DNA of 64,000 nucleotides from Hydractinia symbiolongicarpus. Its lineage: Eukaryota > Cnidaria > Hydrozoa > Anthoathecata > Hydractiniidae. The DNA is taken from contig NC_079889.1 in assembly GCF_029227915.1 (NCBI RefSeq), positions 3,596,001 through 3,660,000 of the forward strand, written 5' to 3'. This document shows, piece after piece, positions 22,873-38,000 of this stretch; position 1 is the first letter of the stretch, and each line of letters begins with the position of its first letter. Position numbers and translations under genes: made by a program. The notes under the pieces were generated by a model that saw only the letters and a list, made by a program, of their open reading frames with translations, searched no databases and was not told the DNA's origin.

Positions 22873-25503
22873 TTTTCTTAGATATTCTCTTCACTTTAAC
22901 TTTTCGCTTTTCTCTGAGCGAAGCTTGCATTTGATATCTCTTAAGAGTGTACAAAACCGGACACACATTATTTAAAACTCAATGAACCATAACTATGTTT
23001 CCACTAGAGAGCATTAAAACACCCTTTACTTTCCAACGATTTTACATATTTATGGCTCTATTTACACATGCAAGAATCTGTTATGAGCCCAGTTAGCCAG
23101 CTCCCAAAGTTTTCTGCCTGGTAATTATCTTTATTCGAAAACTCCTATGAAAAAGAGGTATAAGGTAGCAAACTAGAAATTAGAAGGGGGTAATCACGGT
23201 CCTTATAACTGGTCTTCCGAAAGTCGAATCAAGTTAAAACACCCATAATAAACTCATCTTTCTAAATACAAATACAAAAATTCTGTTACATATGTTCAAT
23301 GCTAAAAAAGGAGAATACATTTTTTTGTTTTTTAGACGAAAATAATAATGTATGATGGGAATTAAATACTATATGGAAAATCCTTAGTCCAATAATCACT
23401 AGTGATGTGATCATTTTTTCAATCTAGGCTGGTTAGATTCCATATTTTAGCGAGCCGATATCCATAAACAGACCAGAATAAAACTAACCTGGCTCATGTG
23501 ATCAACACTGAAGTGGCTCTCCTGCATAAACCTCTATAACTATAGCCGTTGGCTGTCTTTCTAGCAAAACACGAAATAGGCCATCTACAAATAACAAATG
23601 CGATACAATTTTATCGACTTTGCTGTGAAAGGTGAATTCTCGTGGAATTTTCCACGGTGAACAACTGGTAATCGTAATAATTATCGAATTAGTGACTTAT
23701 ATTGACGCTTCGTAAAGTAGTGATTCCTTTTTAGAACTATTGTTTTTCGGTATATCGATTTGAGTACAATTAACCTTCATGCCTTTAAAACAGACAAACA
23801 CTCTAACTCTGAGTCCATCTTTTTATACTATTTTATACCATACTATTTTCAGAGACAGATTAGGGTTTTCTTTTAACATTTTAAAGTAGTTGGAAGCAAT
23901 TTCCTTTAGCTGTCAATCAGATGAGATGAAAAATCTACCAATAGAGTTCCTAGTGAAAAAAGCTCTACTTGTAAAAATTTAAAGTGAAGTCTGAATACGT
24001 CAATAGTTCCTTTGATTAAACTGAACATTCAGTCTCCTTTATGATAAAAAGGTCCTCCCTTGGTCTGTGAGCGAGGAAAAGATGTGCAGACACACAAAGT
24101 AGTTACGCACGACAAGCGAATTCCATAAGTTTTTCCACTGCTTATCGTCTTTTTGTCTGTGAGCGAGGAAGAGTGATGCTTCAAATACACGAAATATTTA
24201 TGCACGAATTTTGGTCAATTTTTTCACGGGTTAACACCGTGTGGAGAACGAAATAGCGAAGTCCGGAATATGTGCGACGAACAAAAATCATCAGGACCGA
24301 AAATATGTACAGTAGGCATGATTGTGATTTTTTTGCTGCCAGCTTAAGACTACAACTTATTACAACTATTAAACTGAGTCTAGATTTCACCACCAACTCA
24401 CTTTCTCTATCATAACTCTTAAATACTGCTTCAACAGGGATGTAACATTGTGACTATTATAATTATCTCTTTGGAAGTTTTTTTGATAAAGAAAATTTTA
24501 TTTTTGGAGTTGCCATGTCAGCCGTGTTGCTTTGTGCTCCAAGAAAAGAAAAGTAAGATTTCACTTTTTACATAATCCAGAAATGTAATAATATAAGACC
24601 TTAAAATAAGAACTAGTTAGTGAACGAATTTTATGCCAAGATCAATTCAATCGCGACTGATAATTGTCTGCCGCGGAAATACGTAGCATCAGAAATAAAA
24701 CAACGCCGTAGCGAATTTGTGGATGTCAGACCAATTTTTTATGCCATTATATTCCTACAAGTTTTATTAACATAGCTTGTGTTATTGAAAAGTTATTTCA
24801 GATGATTATATCCATCCCCCTCCCCTCCCCCTGCCCCCTCTCCCGGTATTTGATAGCAAGAAAATCAGGTGTAAATAGGGTTAGTACACCCTATTTTGTC
24901 AGGCACACGAACTTTCGTGTTAAGAATGCATGAAATAGTTTTAGCCGAAATAGCAAATGCAATTTTTTTTTTTTCCTTTTTACTTTCGTTATCGTTTACT
25001 CAAAGCTTTTTTTAATTTTATGGAATTTAAATTATATTTATATACTCCAAGCCAGAAGGAAAGAAAACAACAACAAAATAAATCAATAAGTGAATAAACA
25101 AATAAAATTAACAAACAAATAAAATGAAAAAGAAGAAAAGTTATGAAATTGAAATAATTTTTGGCGGCGCACGAATGTTCAAAACAAGATAAAAAGATAC
25201 TTATTTTTATTAGAATTATCATCAATAAGTTACCTCATGAAAAAATAAAACAATCTCTACATTTCATTCTTTTGTTATTTTTCACATTCTCTCTTCGCTC
25301 ATCATTTTTCTTTACAACAGTTCTTATAACATATTTTTATTATACATTTTAATAAAGTTTATTCTGAATTCTTTTTCATCTTATCAGAATTATCCTTATA
25401 ATGGAGTTTTGTTGGATCCATAAAAAATAGAATTTCTTTAAAAACAAAGTAAGTCGTCCGGTTTAACTTGTCTGTTTTACCGTTTTTACCTTTTCATTTT
25501 TAA

Positions 25504-25612
25504 CCGCCGTCGTTGCTTTTGTTGTCGTCATCGTCGTCGTTAAAATTGTCGTCATCAGCGTCATCGTTAATATCGTGGCCGTCATTGTCGTCTTTGTCGT
25601 CCGTTATTGCTT
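25504..25612. repeat. GTC/GTT trinucleotide-rich tract
   Basis: Interrupted runs of GTCGTC, GTCATC, GTCGTT and GTCTTT over about 110 bp. Confidence 0.8.
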
Positions 25613-26664
25613 TTTTTGACGTTGATTAGAGATTTATGATTTAGCAACCCATGATTGATCTTTCTCAACCTCAGTTAAAAATTCAAAAGAAGTTTTTGAT
25701 CGTGTCGAGAGAGTTTGATTAAGAACATATTTTCCAAAAAACAACGAATTAATTTGTGCTTAAAAGGGAGTAAATAAAAAAGGAGAAAAATGAAAAAGAT
25801 TTTTAGGAGTCTCGCGCCAGAAATTGATAACAACTGTCGATTCTGTAAATTAGAGCAACTTAAGCAATATGGTGAAATCCGCAGAATATATTTTGGAAAT
25901 ATTTACAGATAAAGGAATGGACAAAACTGCATGAAAGTGGATAAAAAACTTAATTAAAAATGGATATAAATTTTGGTTGTGATATCTTATAAATAATTTA
26001 AAACCGTAAGCATATTTACATAAATTAATTAAAGTGACATAAATTATGCAAACATTTCTTAGGGATATACAATATTTTGTATTTTTGATTTGTATGAAGA
26101 TGGTGAAAGAGTGGAGTTTTAAATTGAACTTTCGTAAATTGCAAACTGTGCTGAACTTTGTCATGAAATTGTTATCAAGATGATCGCTTCATAAAGTTGG
26201 TCTTAATATATTAAATATTCATATTTTAATACTTTTTCATATTTTATATTTTCTTACTATTATGTTAAAAATTGTTCTTTAAAACTTTCTTTGGCTATGG
26301 ATATGCTGAGAATTTTAAAATTGAGAGTTCTTGGATGCAAAGCCGAAAGGTACGAAAATTTCTACGTTTACTCTTGTGCTAAACTTTAAGAATATCTTTT
26401 GTGTTTCTGTTCCTTCTTTCCTGGGTGTATTTCTTCACCTTTTTTGTGTTATTAGTCATGTCTGAGAAAATCTTTCAACTTTTTGTACAATCACATAGAT
26501 CAAGTTGCGTTAAATGTAACTAAGTATTGTAATAAAAGAAAATGTTTTGACTGGCTTATGGTTAACGTAATTTCTCGAGTTTTCAGGAAGACCAAATGCT
26601 AAACAGCTAGGGCGAATGTTTTCCTTATAGAAATAAAAAAGGAAACGAGTTTCTGTTTGGAGTA

Positions 26665-26852
26665 AGGCAAGTATATTATGCTACAGTATAGTATTTGAAA
26701 TATCGAGTAGATTTATTTTTCAAGTAACGAATTAACGCGAACATTAGACCTCCCTCGTAAGGGAAGTATAATATACTACAGTATAGTATTTGCAATATCG
26801 AGTAGATTTATTTTTTAAGTAACGAATTATCGCGAACGTTAGACCTCCCTAG
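26665..26852. repeat. 95-bp tandem duplication
   Basis: Two adjacent copies share CTACAGTATAGTATTTG, AATATCGAGTAGATTTATTT, AAGTAACGAATTA and TTAGACCTCCCT. Anchors at 26671 and 26766 give a 95-bp period, with about ten differences. Confidence 0.9.
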
Positions 26853-29053
26853 TGTCTACGTGCTTCCCATCGAAAAAAATTGGCGCGAAACTATCTATTA
26901 AAAGTGTAATTAATAAATAAGTCATAAAAATCTAAAATTACTTTGCACGCTTTTTTTTATAACAACTGGAATTCAAGAAAATTTTCAGACGTTCGTAAGT
27001 GTTTTAATATTTCTTGGTAGTATTCAGTAGAAAAGAAACGCTAGAAACAAATGGACTAAAATAAAGGATCAAGAATATGTACAATACAATAGTATCTAAG
27101 CATAGCACTTAATCTAGTATTTTCTCAGTTTAATCTTACGTGCAGCGTAAAGGCGTGTTAGTTAAAAATCTGTGATGCAAAAATTCACTGGAATTCTCAG
27201 CCATCGCACATATCTCTCGCTGTATCGTGTATCCTTGGCGCAAGGCAGTATTTTCTCGGCTATTATGAATTAATTAAAACTATCAATATATGAAAAAAAT
27301 ATTCAAAGAGTAATGGAAGGATGAGGACAAAATCATCGTGGTTATTAGTTTTGTTTATTTGTGTGTTTCGGCAAAACTGGAAAAACAAAATAGTTGCAAT
27401 TCCATTTTTTTTTCTTGTTCTGTATTAAAGAGAATAAATCGAGCATGAATAATAGATGTCTAATACATATAATTATTTTTTTCAACCTAAAATGAGAAAG
27501 ATAAATAAAAGATGAATGAATGAACAGAACAGTGTTTCTTTTTTTTCTTTTATATATTTTTTTTCTCGCAAAGCTCTTATGAATTATAAAAATAATTTTT
27601 TCCATCTGCCGGAGAAAAGAAATTAATTCGGTAAATATGACGTCACACAGGGATAATTTACAAAACCTGAAAATGTAAACAATTGGAAAAGAAAGAGAAA
27701 AACGAAAAATAAAAAAAATATATATATTTTTTTTAAAAAAAATTTAAACTGCTTGTATGGGAATATGTTTTACATTAAAAATATTTAGTCTTTATTTTCA
27801 GTCTTATATTTTATTGAATATTTTTTTGTGTAATGAAAATAAAGCCCTCAGAGAGTTTAAGCCTTAAAGCGATAATCGTTTCGGCACGTTAAATGAGGTA
27901 AGTCATAATTGTGGTATTCACACCTCTCCACCTCAGATGATATCACGTTGTATAATATATACCTTGTGGTAAATGAACTTAAGGATAACTTAAAAGTATC
28001 AGAAATTTTATCTAAAGGCAAGTTAGAAAATATTATATTTCGGCTGATTATTTCTTGAACAGGATAGTTACAACAGACTAGTAATAATACACTAGTTATA
28101 ATGGACTAGTTCAGTGCCTGCGGACATTGTAGCATCCGTAGAAAAACTTTTATAAACTTTTTTATCTTTATTTTCCTTTCAAATGCCATCACTCTTTTAA
28201 TCTATTTCCGTCTTTACGTTCTCGACTGTTTTATGTAAAAAATTATTTTCAGAAATGCATCTTTCAGTTATCTTTTTCAAGGTTGCTGTAAATAAACCCC
28301 TTTTTTAAGAAGAGACTGTCATTGAAATGGAAAGATCGTAATATCGCATTCATAATTTCGAAAAAAAATAAAAGCCAGGAATGACTTGCAGGGTTTTTTT
28401 TGTTCATACGAACATGTTTTGTAAGGTTTCTTACAAAAGGTTTCTGGTTCAATACAATTAGGTTTATTGTACAAAAAATGACCAACATTTAGAATTGTGG
28501 TATTCTGAAAGAAAGTGTGGAATCAACCACCGTCAATTCATATAATTCAGGTATTATTCTCTATTTCAGCTGCAAATTAGGTGCCACTGACTGTAAATGC
28601 GATGATAGCAACAGTTCAAATCTTCAGCACTAATTTTAATGTACGATGAGGTCTCCGTTCATTTGCTGCTGCGATGTAAATGCAGGGCTTAAAAATAGGC
28701 ATCGAGTAAACAATTCTCAACAAACTACATCTTTAACAGGTTTTAGTGGGAAAGTTTACTAGCTGCGTGGAGTATGTAACTACTTAAAAGTGTTCATCAC
28801 AAAATAACCCTGCGATGGAGAGTTATAGAAATTGTGCATCGTAAATCTTTACTTTACTTTTTTATCTCTATTAGCACACCCAAGACCAGCTCAATTAGCC
28901 AAACAAAAGGCTAACCGATTGGTTTAATTGGATGATATATCGCTTGCTACATTCCGCAACAGCAGTTGTTAATTTCGAGAGGGACGTTGTGTTACTTATA
29001 TCACCATCTTACTAACATTTCATAACAAAAGTAGTGTTATCTTGTGATCCGAT

Positions 29054-32000
29054 ATGAGGTTTCTATTACTGCTAACGACGATTTCCATCGTTGGATGTGG
29101 TGTTATACCAGGTATGAAATTATATTTTCGTTATAAGTTATTTGCGTATTGTTTTTTTTATGAATTTAAATGTATTGTTTGTGAGAAAACTCGTGAAGGA
29201 TCTCTCACTAACAACGTAACACAATTCAGCAGCGTAGTCAACGTGGAAAGAGTAGGGGTGGGGGAGGAGGGATGCAATGTTATGCTGATGTCCTTGTGAG
29301 TTGTACTAAATCTTCGTCAATCTAGCCAATTGAATTACAACGATTAGTACTGGATCGTTACTATAACACTATGCTTTTTACTAGTAAATCGTGCCAGCTA
29401 CATATCTGTAAAATTCTATTTTATCAGTGTTCTTCACTGAAGCACTGAAATAAAATGCAACACAAATGAACGCGCAGGAGGCATAATTTATTTGTTAATA
29501 AAACTTGCTTGGTTGATTACAATAAGCTAACAAAATCGTTTTTTAATGGAATCTTAGAAAATTGCATTTTCTTGAATCAGATGTGCACTCTTTCTAAGAA
29601 AGCACTCATGCTTCATTACCGCCTGTACTACCACTTTTCATATTTTTTTGTTATTTTGGGAAGCGTGTTTTATTCGAATTTAAATCACTGTCTTAAAAAA
29701 AGGAACTGGGTGTAACTTTAGTAAATCATGCTGATGGTTTATACCACCATATAATGTAGTTACTTTTTTAATTGATGCCATAATTTTCTGCCTTTTTTTT
29801 ATTTTAGGTTAGGAATATGTATTTTTGAGGAAATTTAAAGTCGGGTTTTAAACGTCCTTGGTATTTTTAAGGACATTACACCAGACACATGACCTAAGTC
29901 AACCCTAAAACCTTATTCCAAATTATTCTACATAACTTTTAATAGGCTTGTCCAAATTGAATCAAACTTGCCACAATGACAGAATGTCATTAAAGGTCAT
30001 TTCAGCACTTTTTTGTGCCGTAATCAGAAGCTAGAAATTTGGCTACAAAGGAAACACTACTTGCTCAAAATAATATAGTTTTGGAACAAATTTCATTCTA
30101 TTGAACCTTTTTGATAGCCAAATAAAATTTATGTAAAATATCTTCTGTTTTTACATAATTCCCATAAACAAATGCGAAAGATTACCCGAAAATCCATTCC
30201 TAATTTTAGGATAAAACCCGATAAAATCAGGAAATCGAGTTAACCATGTGACCTCACTCTTCTTCTCCCTTTTATTGAATAGAGTTAAGATAGCACAAAA
30301 CTATACACATATTATCTTTTGTAGAGTTCAACACAAGCGTAGAAATGCAAAGTGAAAGAGCTATGAAACTACTACTGGAAGGGGAGCGTGTCCTTTTAAA
30401 CTGTACAGGCTCTGTGACCTGGAAACAAGCTTCCAAATTTAACCAATCATTTTATTTCCATCTAAAGATCATGGATTTAAGGACCAACCAAATGCTAAAT
30501 ACATCGAAGGTGGTTTACAAAAATGATATGCCACTTATTCATCATCAATGGGTTTCAATATATGTATCCCATCAATTTTACACACCAAGTAGAGATTATA
30601 TGTGCGCTCTAGAGAGTAATTTCACTGGATTTACTACTAAAAAGGCGACAACGAGCTTTGTTTTTAAAAGTAAGGACACATACATTTATAATTTTACTTT
30701 GCGAATGACAGGGTTTAGTTTTAAAAGGTGGTCTTGTTGAATTAAATACGATATCTTGTCCTATTAACTTTCTGTGGCTGCAACAAAATAATCAAAAGCG
30801 AAAGGTGTCTTGTAAAAAATATTATTATTTTAGATCCACCTCGAGTTCCCACAAATATATCGTACGCAATAGTAAGCAATAATCTATATGTATTCGCTGA
30901 TAGCCCCTATAATGAACTTGTTCGTACAACATTGGATACCAAGTACGCAATGAGTGTTCGTGGCAATAATTGCTCGCATGGATCGATAGAAGAATGGAGC
31001 TTAATGGAGACTTGTACAGTTTCGCAAATGGATATGGAGAACACGGTCATATGCGTAGTAAAGGAAGCCAAGAAACTTGAAAAATGCTCGATTGTGTCGA
31101 TTATTATTATCATTGATCAAGATGGTGCAGCAGGGCTAGCAGTGAGCCAAATGTTCAACATAAGAAACGGTAAGAATAATTTTTTTAAAATCTGTCTAAA
31201 TCAGTTGTTCACTTCACTTTGAAGACACTTGCTTTTTCTCTTTAAATTTTACTCCTTAATTTTTTTGAAACAAACTCAAGTTGGTTTGTTGATCAAAGTG
31301 TTGTTAAATAAGAATTTAATTGAGAAAATAAAATAAGACACAATAATGCTGTATTGAAATAAAAATATTCAGCTTTTTGTGTTTTTGTTCGGTATTGAGC
31401 TTTTGACATACGTGGTCTTCGTGAAAGGAATAGCACCTTATTGTGCTTTAAGCATAATTTTCGCAATTAAAACGTGTCAAGCGTGCCGCCTACTTTTTTG
31501 CAATTATGAGCCCCTCGATTCTTATAAGCCATGCGTTTTCTCGACATAATTTTCATTGCTTTTAAACTTTTAAATTTGTAAAATTTTCCAATTCTTGGGG
31601 CTAATAAATGGTAGCTCCGGGAGAAGACACTAAAACTTGCTTCCTTGAAAACACTTTGCTTTATGCTGCAACCACCCTCCTTCTGTTTACAACTCTTTTG
31701 CGCAAACGCCTAAAGGCTTTTTTCTCTTTTCTGATTTTTCTCTCTAAAATTTATTTTTGACTATTTTCCCGCAAATATCACAATTAGAAGACCAGCAAAA
31801 ACAACAATTTATGTTTTTGATATTGAGATTAATTTTATTTAAACAAATTTACAGGTCGGTAGAACATAGCTGCGTCTCCTTCGAGGAATGAAGTCTTAAA
31901 GCAACTAGTTGTTGAAACGTTGGAACTTCTTCAAAATCTGCTGAAAGACTTCTGTTTCTCGATAGTTTTTCTTTTATAATAATACCCTCTTGTCGAGGTA

Positions 32001-35000
32001 ATTGTGCAGATCTGCTCCGACCACCTCTACGCCTCTTGTTGATTAACTCTAATTCTCTCTCTTCTTCTGTGATCTGGTCTGGGTTTTTATGTCTATAATT
32101 TTTCATTCTTGTAAATATAGCGTCATTGTTATTATTACATTCAGTATCAGGTGTTTTTGGTGGCGCGGGAGATTTACGAAAAACACTCAACTTTCTGGTC
32201 CGTTTTTTAGATGTTTTTTCTTCATTAACTATTGCTGGTAAAGACAATGAACGCTTACATTTTTTATGCATTTTTTCAATATTGACATCGACTTTTTCGT
32301 CTGGTTTGTTATTTGTCCTCATCGAAAGTTTTTGTTGGAAATCTCTCAAGGCATTACCGAGTCTAGCGAAAGATTTCTTTCTTGTCAGTGGTCTCGATAT
32401 TTCATCTTTATCATTGTTCGTCTTAAAACCATTTACCTTTCTAGTTTTAGCAAGTTTGACTTGATGTTTTGACTCTGTATTTGTAAACATATACTCATTA
32501 CTGTTTGAATCAGTGAGTTGATAAAAATTATCTTCATCACATTCTTTACTTTGGTAATCTTTGAAACTGTTATGTCTGAGAAGTAAGTTTGCCTTTGTCA
32601 TTTCGGGAAAATCTCTAAACAAATTAAAAATAAAAATAAAAATACGATACAATAGATTCAGCATTTAATTATTTGTCTTTTCAAATATAAAAATCTGTCG
32701 AGAATGCCAAAAATCAATCAAATCTCTGGTAGTTCAGGTTTTTGTTAACCCAAACACCCAAGCAGCTGTAATAAATAGCCACAAAAGTTAAGGCGAGCTA
32801 CCCGTGTGGTAATGCGTCGCATGGAAAAGCAATTTTTAAACGAAATATAAAAAGAAAGTTACAATAGAGGTTCCGGTAAATACCTGTCTGAGATTACTAC
32901 CTCCCTCCAAAAATATTAAAAAATTTAGTAAATGCATGATCTCTGTTTACCCTTGTCTCAATTAAACGTTCTTTTTTAACCAAAAAACGTTTATGAGAGA
33001 CTTCCTCGTTTGAAAAAAAGGATATAAAGACAAAAATTGAGGTCTTCTATACTTTAAGTTAAGGAAATTTAAAAATATAACTGCACTCTGTTAGATGGAA
33101 CAGTGGCGATGACTTCATGGGTGTACCTTAGATTTTTTTTTGTGGTGGTATTTGGATTCCTTAGTTTAAACACATACTCACCATTTCACCCCGTCTTTTA
33201 TAAATGTTCCCCTAAAATCTTGAAAAATAAATAAATGCCAGGGGGTTTGTTAGATCATTTACCAAAATTAAACAACTTGGGTAATATTACTGACCAGCAG
33301 AAAAGATATCATTGCTTAATTTTTTTGTTTTGCACTGTCAGTTGATTGTTGCTAAAACTTTGCAAAATCTTGTAGTAATTAGCATAGCTGAAGAACCTTA
33401 ACACATCAATTATTTGTTCAACACTGTGTTGTGTTACGAACATAAATGCTTTTTTTTGACATGATCGCATCTTCATATGCAATTTTACAGCTAAAAATAT
33501 TTGACAGAGGTGCTGACTTTTTTACATCAAAAATATTATTCTAGCTATCATCTTATGTTAAAAATTTTACCATTTCTTTCTATATTTACCTATTCCATTG
33601 ATATCTCGTCATGCGTCAGTCATAACATTCACATGAACTTTCGTGAACATTTAGACATTATATAAGCAAATAAATAAACGAACACGAAACCAAATAAACA
33701 AATAATAATAATAATAATAATAACAATAAAAATTAAAATCAAAATAAGAGAATTAACATCTACTTACCAAATTTTAATCATGCACAATTCTTACAAAGCT
33801 CACAAACAAATCTAAATTTTTTATTTATTTATTTTTTTTTTTGACGCAGAGTGATTTTGAGAATTAATTGTCCCATGCGTGTTGTGAGAGCAGATTCAAA
33901 TTAAGACTAGTTATAAGTATTGCAGCAAGTGGTATAAAATATGCGACGGTTTCTATATGAATCTAATATGCGTGTACATAGCTATTCAGGTAAACTTAAA
34001 AGTTGTTGATGAAAATCATTGAGAATTTTCAACTTTTGTGTCTTCAAAAAAATAAAATAAACTTAGATAAAGAAATTAAAAAGAATAAAACTTTTATACA
34101 ACGCAGAAGCTACGGAACTAAGTACATATTTTCGCAATAATTAACCATTTTGGTTAAGGCGGTTCACCTAGCAAAAAATTCTAAATTTCAAGAATTGTCT
34201 TTTACCTGTTTTCTGACAGCAAATTCATCTTAGAATACCGTGGCAAGTAGTGCTTATGACAAATTTACGTTTTTATTGCGCATTCTGACACTTTTTTTTA
34301 AATGCATAGCAACGCCCTTAGCAACCGTTTTTGCATTTTTAGACGGTTTTCTTGCCCCTCTGTTAATGTTTGATTCTTCGCAATAGCTAGATGATACTTT
34401 AGGGCCTCCTAAGGCAATATAAGACAGTTCTGAATGTTAAATGTGGTGTTCCACACGCAGTCAGAAAGCTGTCTTAACGATGCACCTTCCGAAGTAAACT
34501 CGTCATCAATCAGACTTAGTGCTGCTGTATATCTTTTGTCGATCTACAAGTCAAGAATATCCATAAAATAATCTTTAACAGTCAAATATATGAGAGCATA
34601 TAAAAACCATCCTTTGAAATCCAATATAGAATGTTAATTGATCCAACACACCGTTACCTATTAACTTCATTGCTTCATCTCTGCACGACACCTGCTTAGC
34701 ATGAGATACCCCATACGTAGTAGACTTAGTGTATTGATAGCTTACTGATATTCACACTATAATACCTTCTGTCATAAGAGCTATGTCTTGAATATATATA
34801 TATCGTTAGAAACTATGGGATACTGTAGAATAACACTTCTGTCTATTATTTAGGCTCTTGTTATGACTAATACGTCAAGGACTAATCGTTGAACAACTGT
34901 AGTCATAAGAAGCTGAATTTTCATGTGATAATTTTTAGATCAATTTAAAGGATAATACATAAATTAGTGATTTTTGGCATGCGTTTAGTAAAAAATCAGT

Positions 35001-38000
35001 GTTGACGAATTTTTTCACATTTTTAGAGAAAATTGAGTCTCCTTATTATCTCATCTAATATCTTGAAAGCTTCGAACTTCACTATAGTTATAAACTTTTT
35101 ATAAACTTTACTGATAAAACATTATAGTATTAGATAAAACACTTTAGATTCATGATAGAACATTGTATTTTTAGTCTAGGAAAAACTTGAAGTAAATACG
35201 TGGCTTTGAAATTAACGTAAAATCTTTAAAACAAAATTTCATCGCACATATAAAATGCATTTTCCACCACCCTGACTCTTACAGAATGAGGTATAATAAA
35301 ATTGCTTAATAGAATTCATTAAGAAATTTCCTTTGTGCATGCTAGAATTAAAAGCTTTGGAAAGAGAACTACGGAGATAGAGATGGTCATAATAAGTGTA
35401 TTGTACTTTTTGATAAAGGTTGCCAGAAACACCAGATTACATCTATCTTCTGTTATCTCGAATGTCCAAGAACGCTGACTGCGCTATTTTGAAGAAGACG
35501 GAAATGCCTAAAATATATAATTCTGTGACAAACATTTGTAGACTGTCTAACTATTTTGCATCCATCTAGACGTAGTAAATCGCACATAAGCCTTACTATA
35601 TATTATAGTTAGTGGTATACTGATTAAGAAAATTTGAGATGTTAATATTCATAGGACAAACAATCTTTTCCAAGCCGTTAAAATAAATAATACTCTATAA
35701 AAACATAACCAATGCATTATCAAAAAATATGTAAATTATTTCCGGCTGATTAACAAATAAAAAGGCAGTACATTACTGGATAGCAACGGAGTGTCTTGCA
35801 TTGAACTAAAGGCTGGCTTTAACTTCGACGCTGTTGCCATAGCGCCAGAAAAAATGCTAATAAAAACTGACCAGTGGGTTTGGAGCAGGCATTTTATAAA
35901 GTTATTTAAAGCATTGGACTTTGTTCCTCCCTTGTAGGCTTCATGATTGTCATATTTGACATTTAGTTAAGGATTTAGACTGAAAAATACGAGTATTTGT
36001 AACAATAAAAAAATGAGAAGGTAAACTTTTATTAGCATTAACAGATATCCAACTGTTTTAAGAGTGGAAAACTTAAATTTAGCCTTATATTGTCGCTAAG
36101 GTCTAAAGTCCAGATTGTTTAAAAACTCAGAGTTTGTAAGCTAGGTGTATTGATATTTTGTATCCTCGACATTCTAAAATCTAAAATTTTCACAAAGTTA
36201 TGCAATCTTTCCTAACTGAAGTAAACAAAATTATTTAGTATTTTTAGTGCATTAATTGACCGCTAATCTGTGAAGGCTCCAACGATTAAGAGAAAGTGAT
36301 AAAAACCAAAGTTAATTAATTAATTTTTGTCTTAAATTAGAATTGCAGCTTTGATATCCGTTTTAAGACAGACCTTCCCATTTCCTGTTGCTATTTAGCA
36401 AGCTGGAAGGGGATTGTTCAATTTATGAAACCGCTAGTACTCACCCATCACTGATACCTCATTCCGTACATATTTAACATAGACACTATTGCGTACGGTA
36501 ATTAAAGTTGTTTTCTGCTAATAAGCATGATCGTAAAAGAACGTGGCAAACTTTAGTTAGACAAAAAGTACTTTTAAAGGTTTAACATAATTTGTGAAAT
36601 AGGAAGCTTCAGTTTCCACGTGATTTTTACCCTCTTTGTTATTGTTAACAAGGAAATATAGATTGTTTTCATTTTGCAAAAACTTTGAAGCCAGAATAAA
36701 CCTTTTTCAGCGGAATCTTTCTTAAGCGGGCAGTTCCCTCGTTGTGTAAGCAGTTTTATTGACATTTTCCTCCATGCAGTGACCATTGGCACACATTTTT
36801 TTCTATTTTTTTTTACTTACTTTCTAAATATTTGTGTAAAACAGTTGGTTATTTATTTAGACTTGTAGCATTTTTATTTCCTATTTAATAAATGTTTTTC
36901 TCTTGGTCTGTCCGAGCAATATACCTGTCTGTCAAACAGAGAGAAAGACTGAAGAGAGCCTGGAAAACACTGAGACAGATTTGTCCGCGAATATCCACTT
37001 TATAAAAATTCGACTGAACGAAATCATTACTGCATAACAATTTCTGATAAAAAGCATTTTATGCGTTTTTGTTTGTGAACTTTCTGCAGTCAGTTATTTT
37101 TAACATCGGACGCGGATTAGGTTCGTACTTTTGAGTTTTTGAATTTGTAGATATCAGCCTGACTATTTTTCCGACATTTTAAAACAGGGACCCGACGGAG
37201 ATCAATTCGTTGCGCAAAAAAGCTATATAAGGTTACTAGCACAATTTAAACGCTATCCACTTGGTTTGCAAATCCTCAAGTAATGACCTACTTATCCATA
37301 TTTCAAAAATGACGAAAGGCTGAAGTTGTTTGCTATACAACTAGGCAATACCAGTTTGTGTGTCCAGGTTCTAATGCCTTGGCTTAGCTCTCTGTAAGAC
37401 GGGTTGGTATACGCAGGTATTGACCGACGTCAAAAAAGACAGTAGGATAAACGTAAACAAGCACAATAAATTATTATGCATGAAGCATCTATATATTTAT
37501 AATAAATGCACTCTGTATGTCTGCGAAATATTCTTTCTTCAAACCCCCGTCGGAATATTTTTTTTACTTCCTGTTCGCAGGCAGACAAAAACGCACAAAA
37601 TGCCAATGCAGGAAATATGTATGAATTATGTGCAAAAATGTGAGGGCTGTGGATTTTTTTCTTAACTGATAAACAACTAGTCAAATATAATGCTACATTT
37701 AATTCCATCTACCCTTTTGATTAAAAACAGCATAGATTATAAAACAAAAAAGAATTTCTTAAGTGGTACTGTCACTTTTGTTCCGTTTTGTTCGTGCAAG
37801 CCTATAAAAATATTTGCTGAGATACAATTCAGTGAAAATCTCACAGCAGCACATCTCTGAACGTTGCTACTTAGTTATCTACACTAATTATAAAAACGGT
37901 TTATAAAAACTGATTTGATTGAAAATACCAAATACAATACGAAATCTTTTTAGTGCAATTAAATTCTCTTTCAACTCCAATCTTAACGAGTCGTCTTTTT

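Larger units (their letters stand above)
22873..29053. other. 6-kb gene desert
   Basis: Very AT-rich. Contains a C-rich tract (about 24817-24845), a GTC/CGT-rich interrupted microsatellite (about 25504-25612) and a 95-bp tandem duplication (26665-26852). Open frames here are Phe/Lys/Ile low-complexity and unsupported. No tRNA or rRNA gene was seen. Confidence 0.45.

Noticed and set aside
32126-32472. Plus-strand frames of 112 and 68 codons
   Set aside because: Antisense shadows of the nested RxxS-rich gene.
37420-37708. Overlapping plus and minus frames in receptor intron 3
   Set aside because: Both open over the same DNA, neither has a domain, splice support or poly(A) signal.
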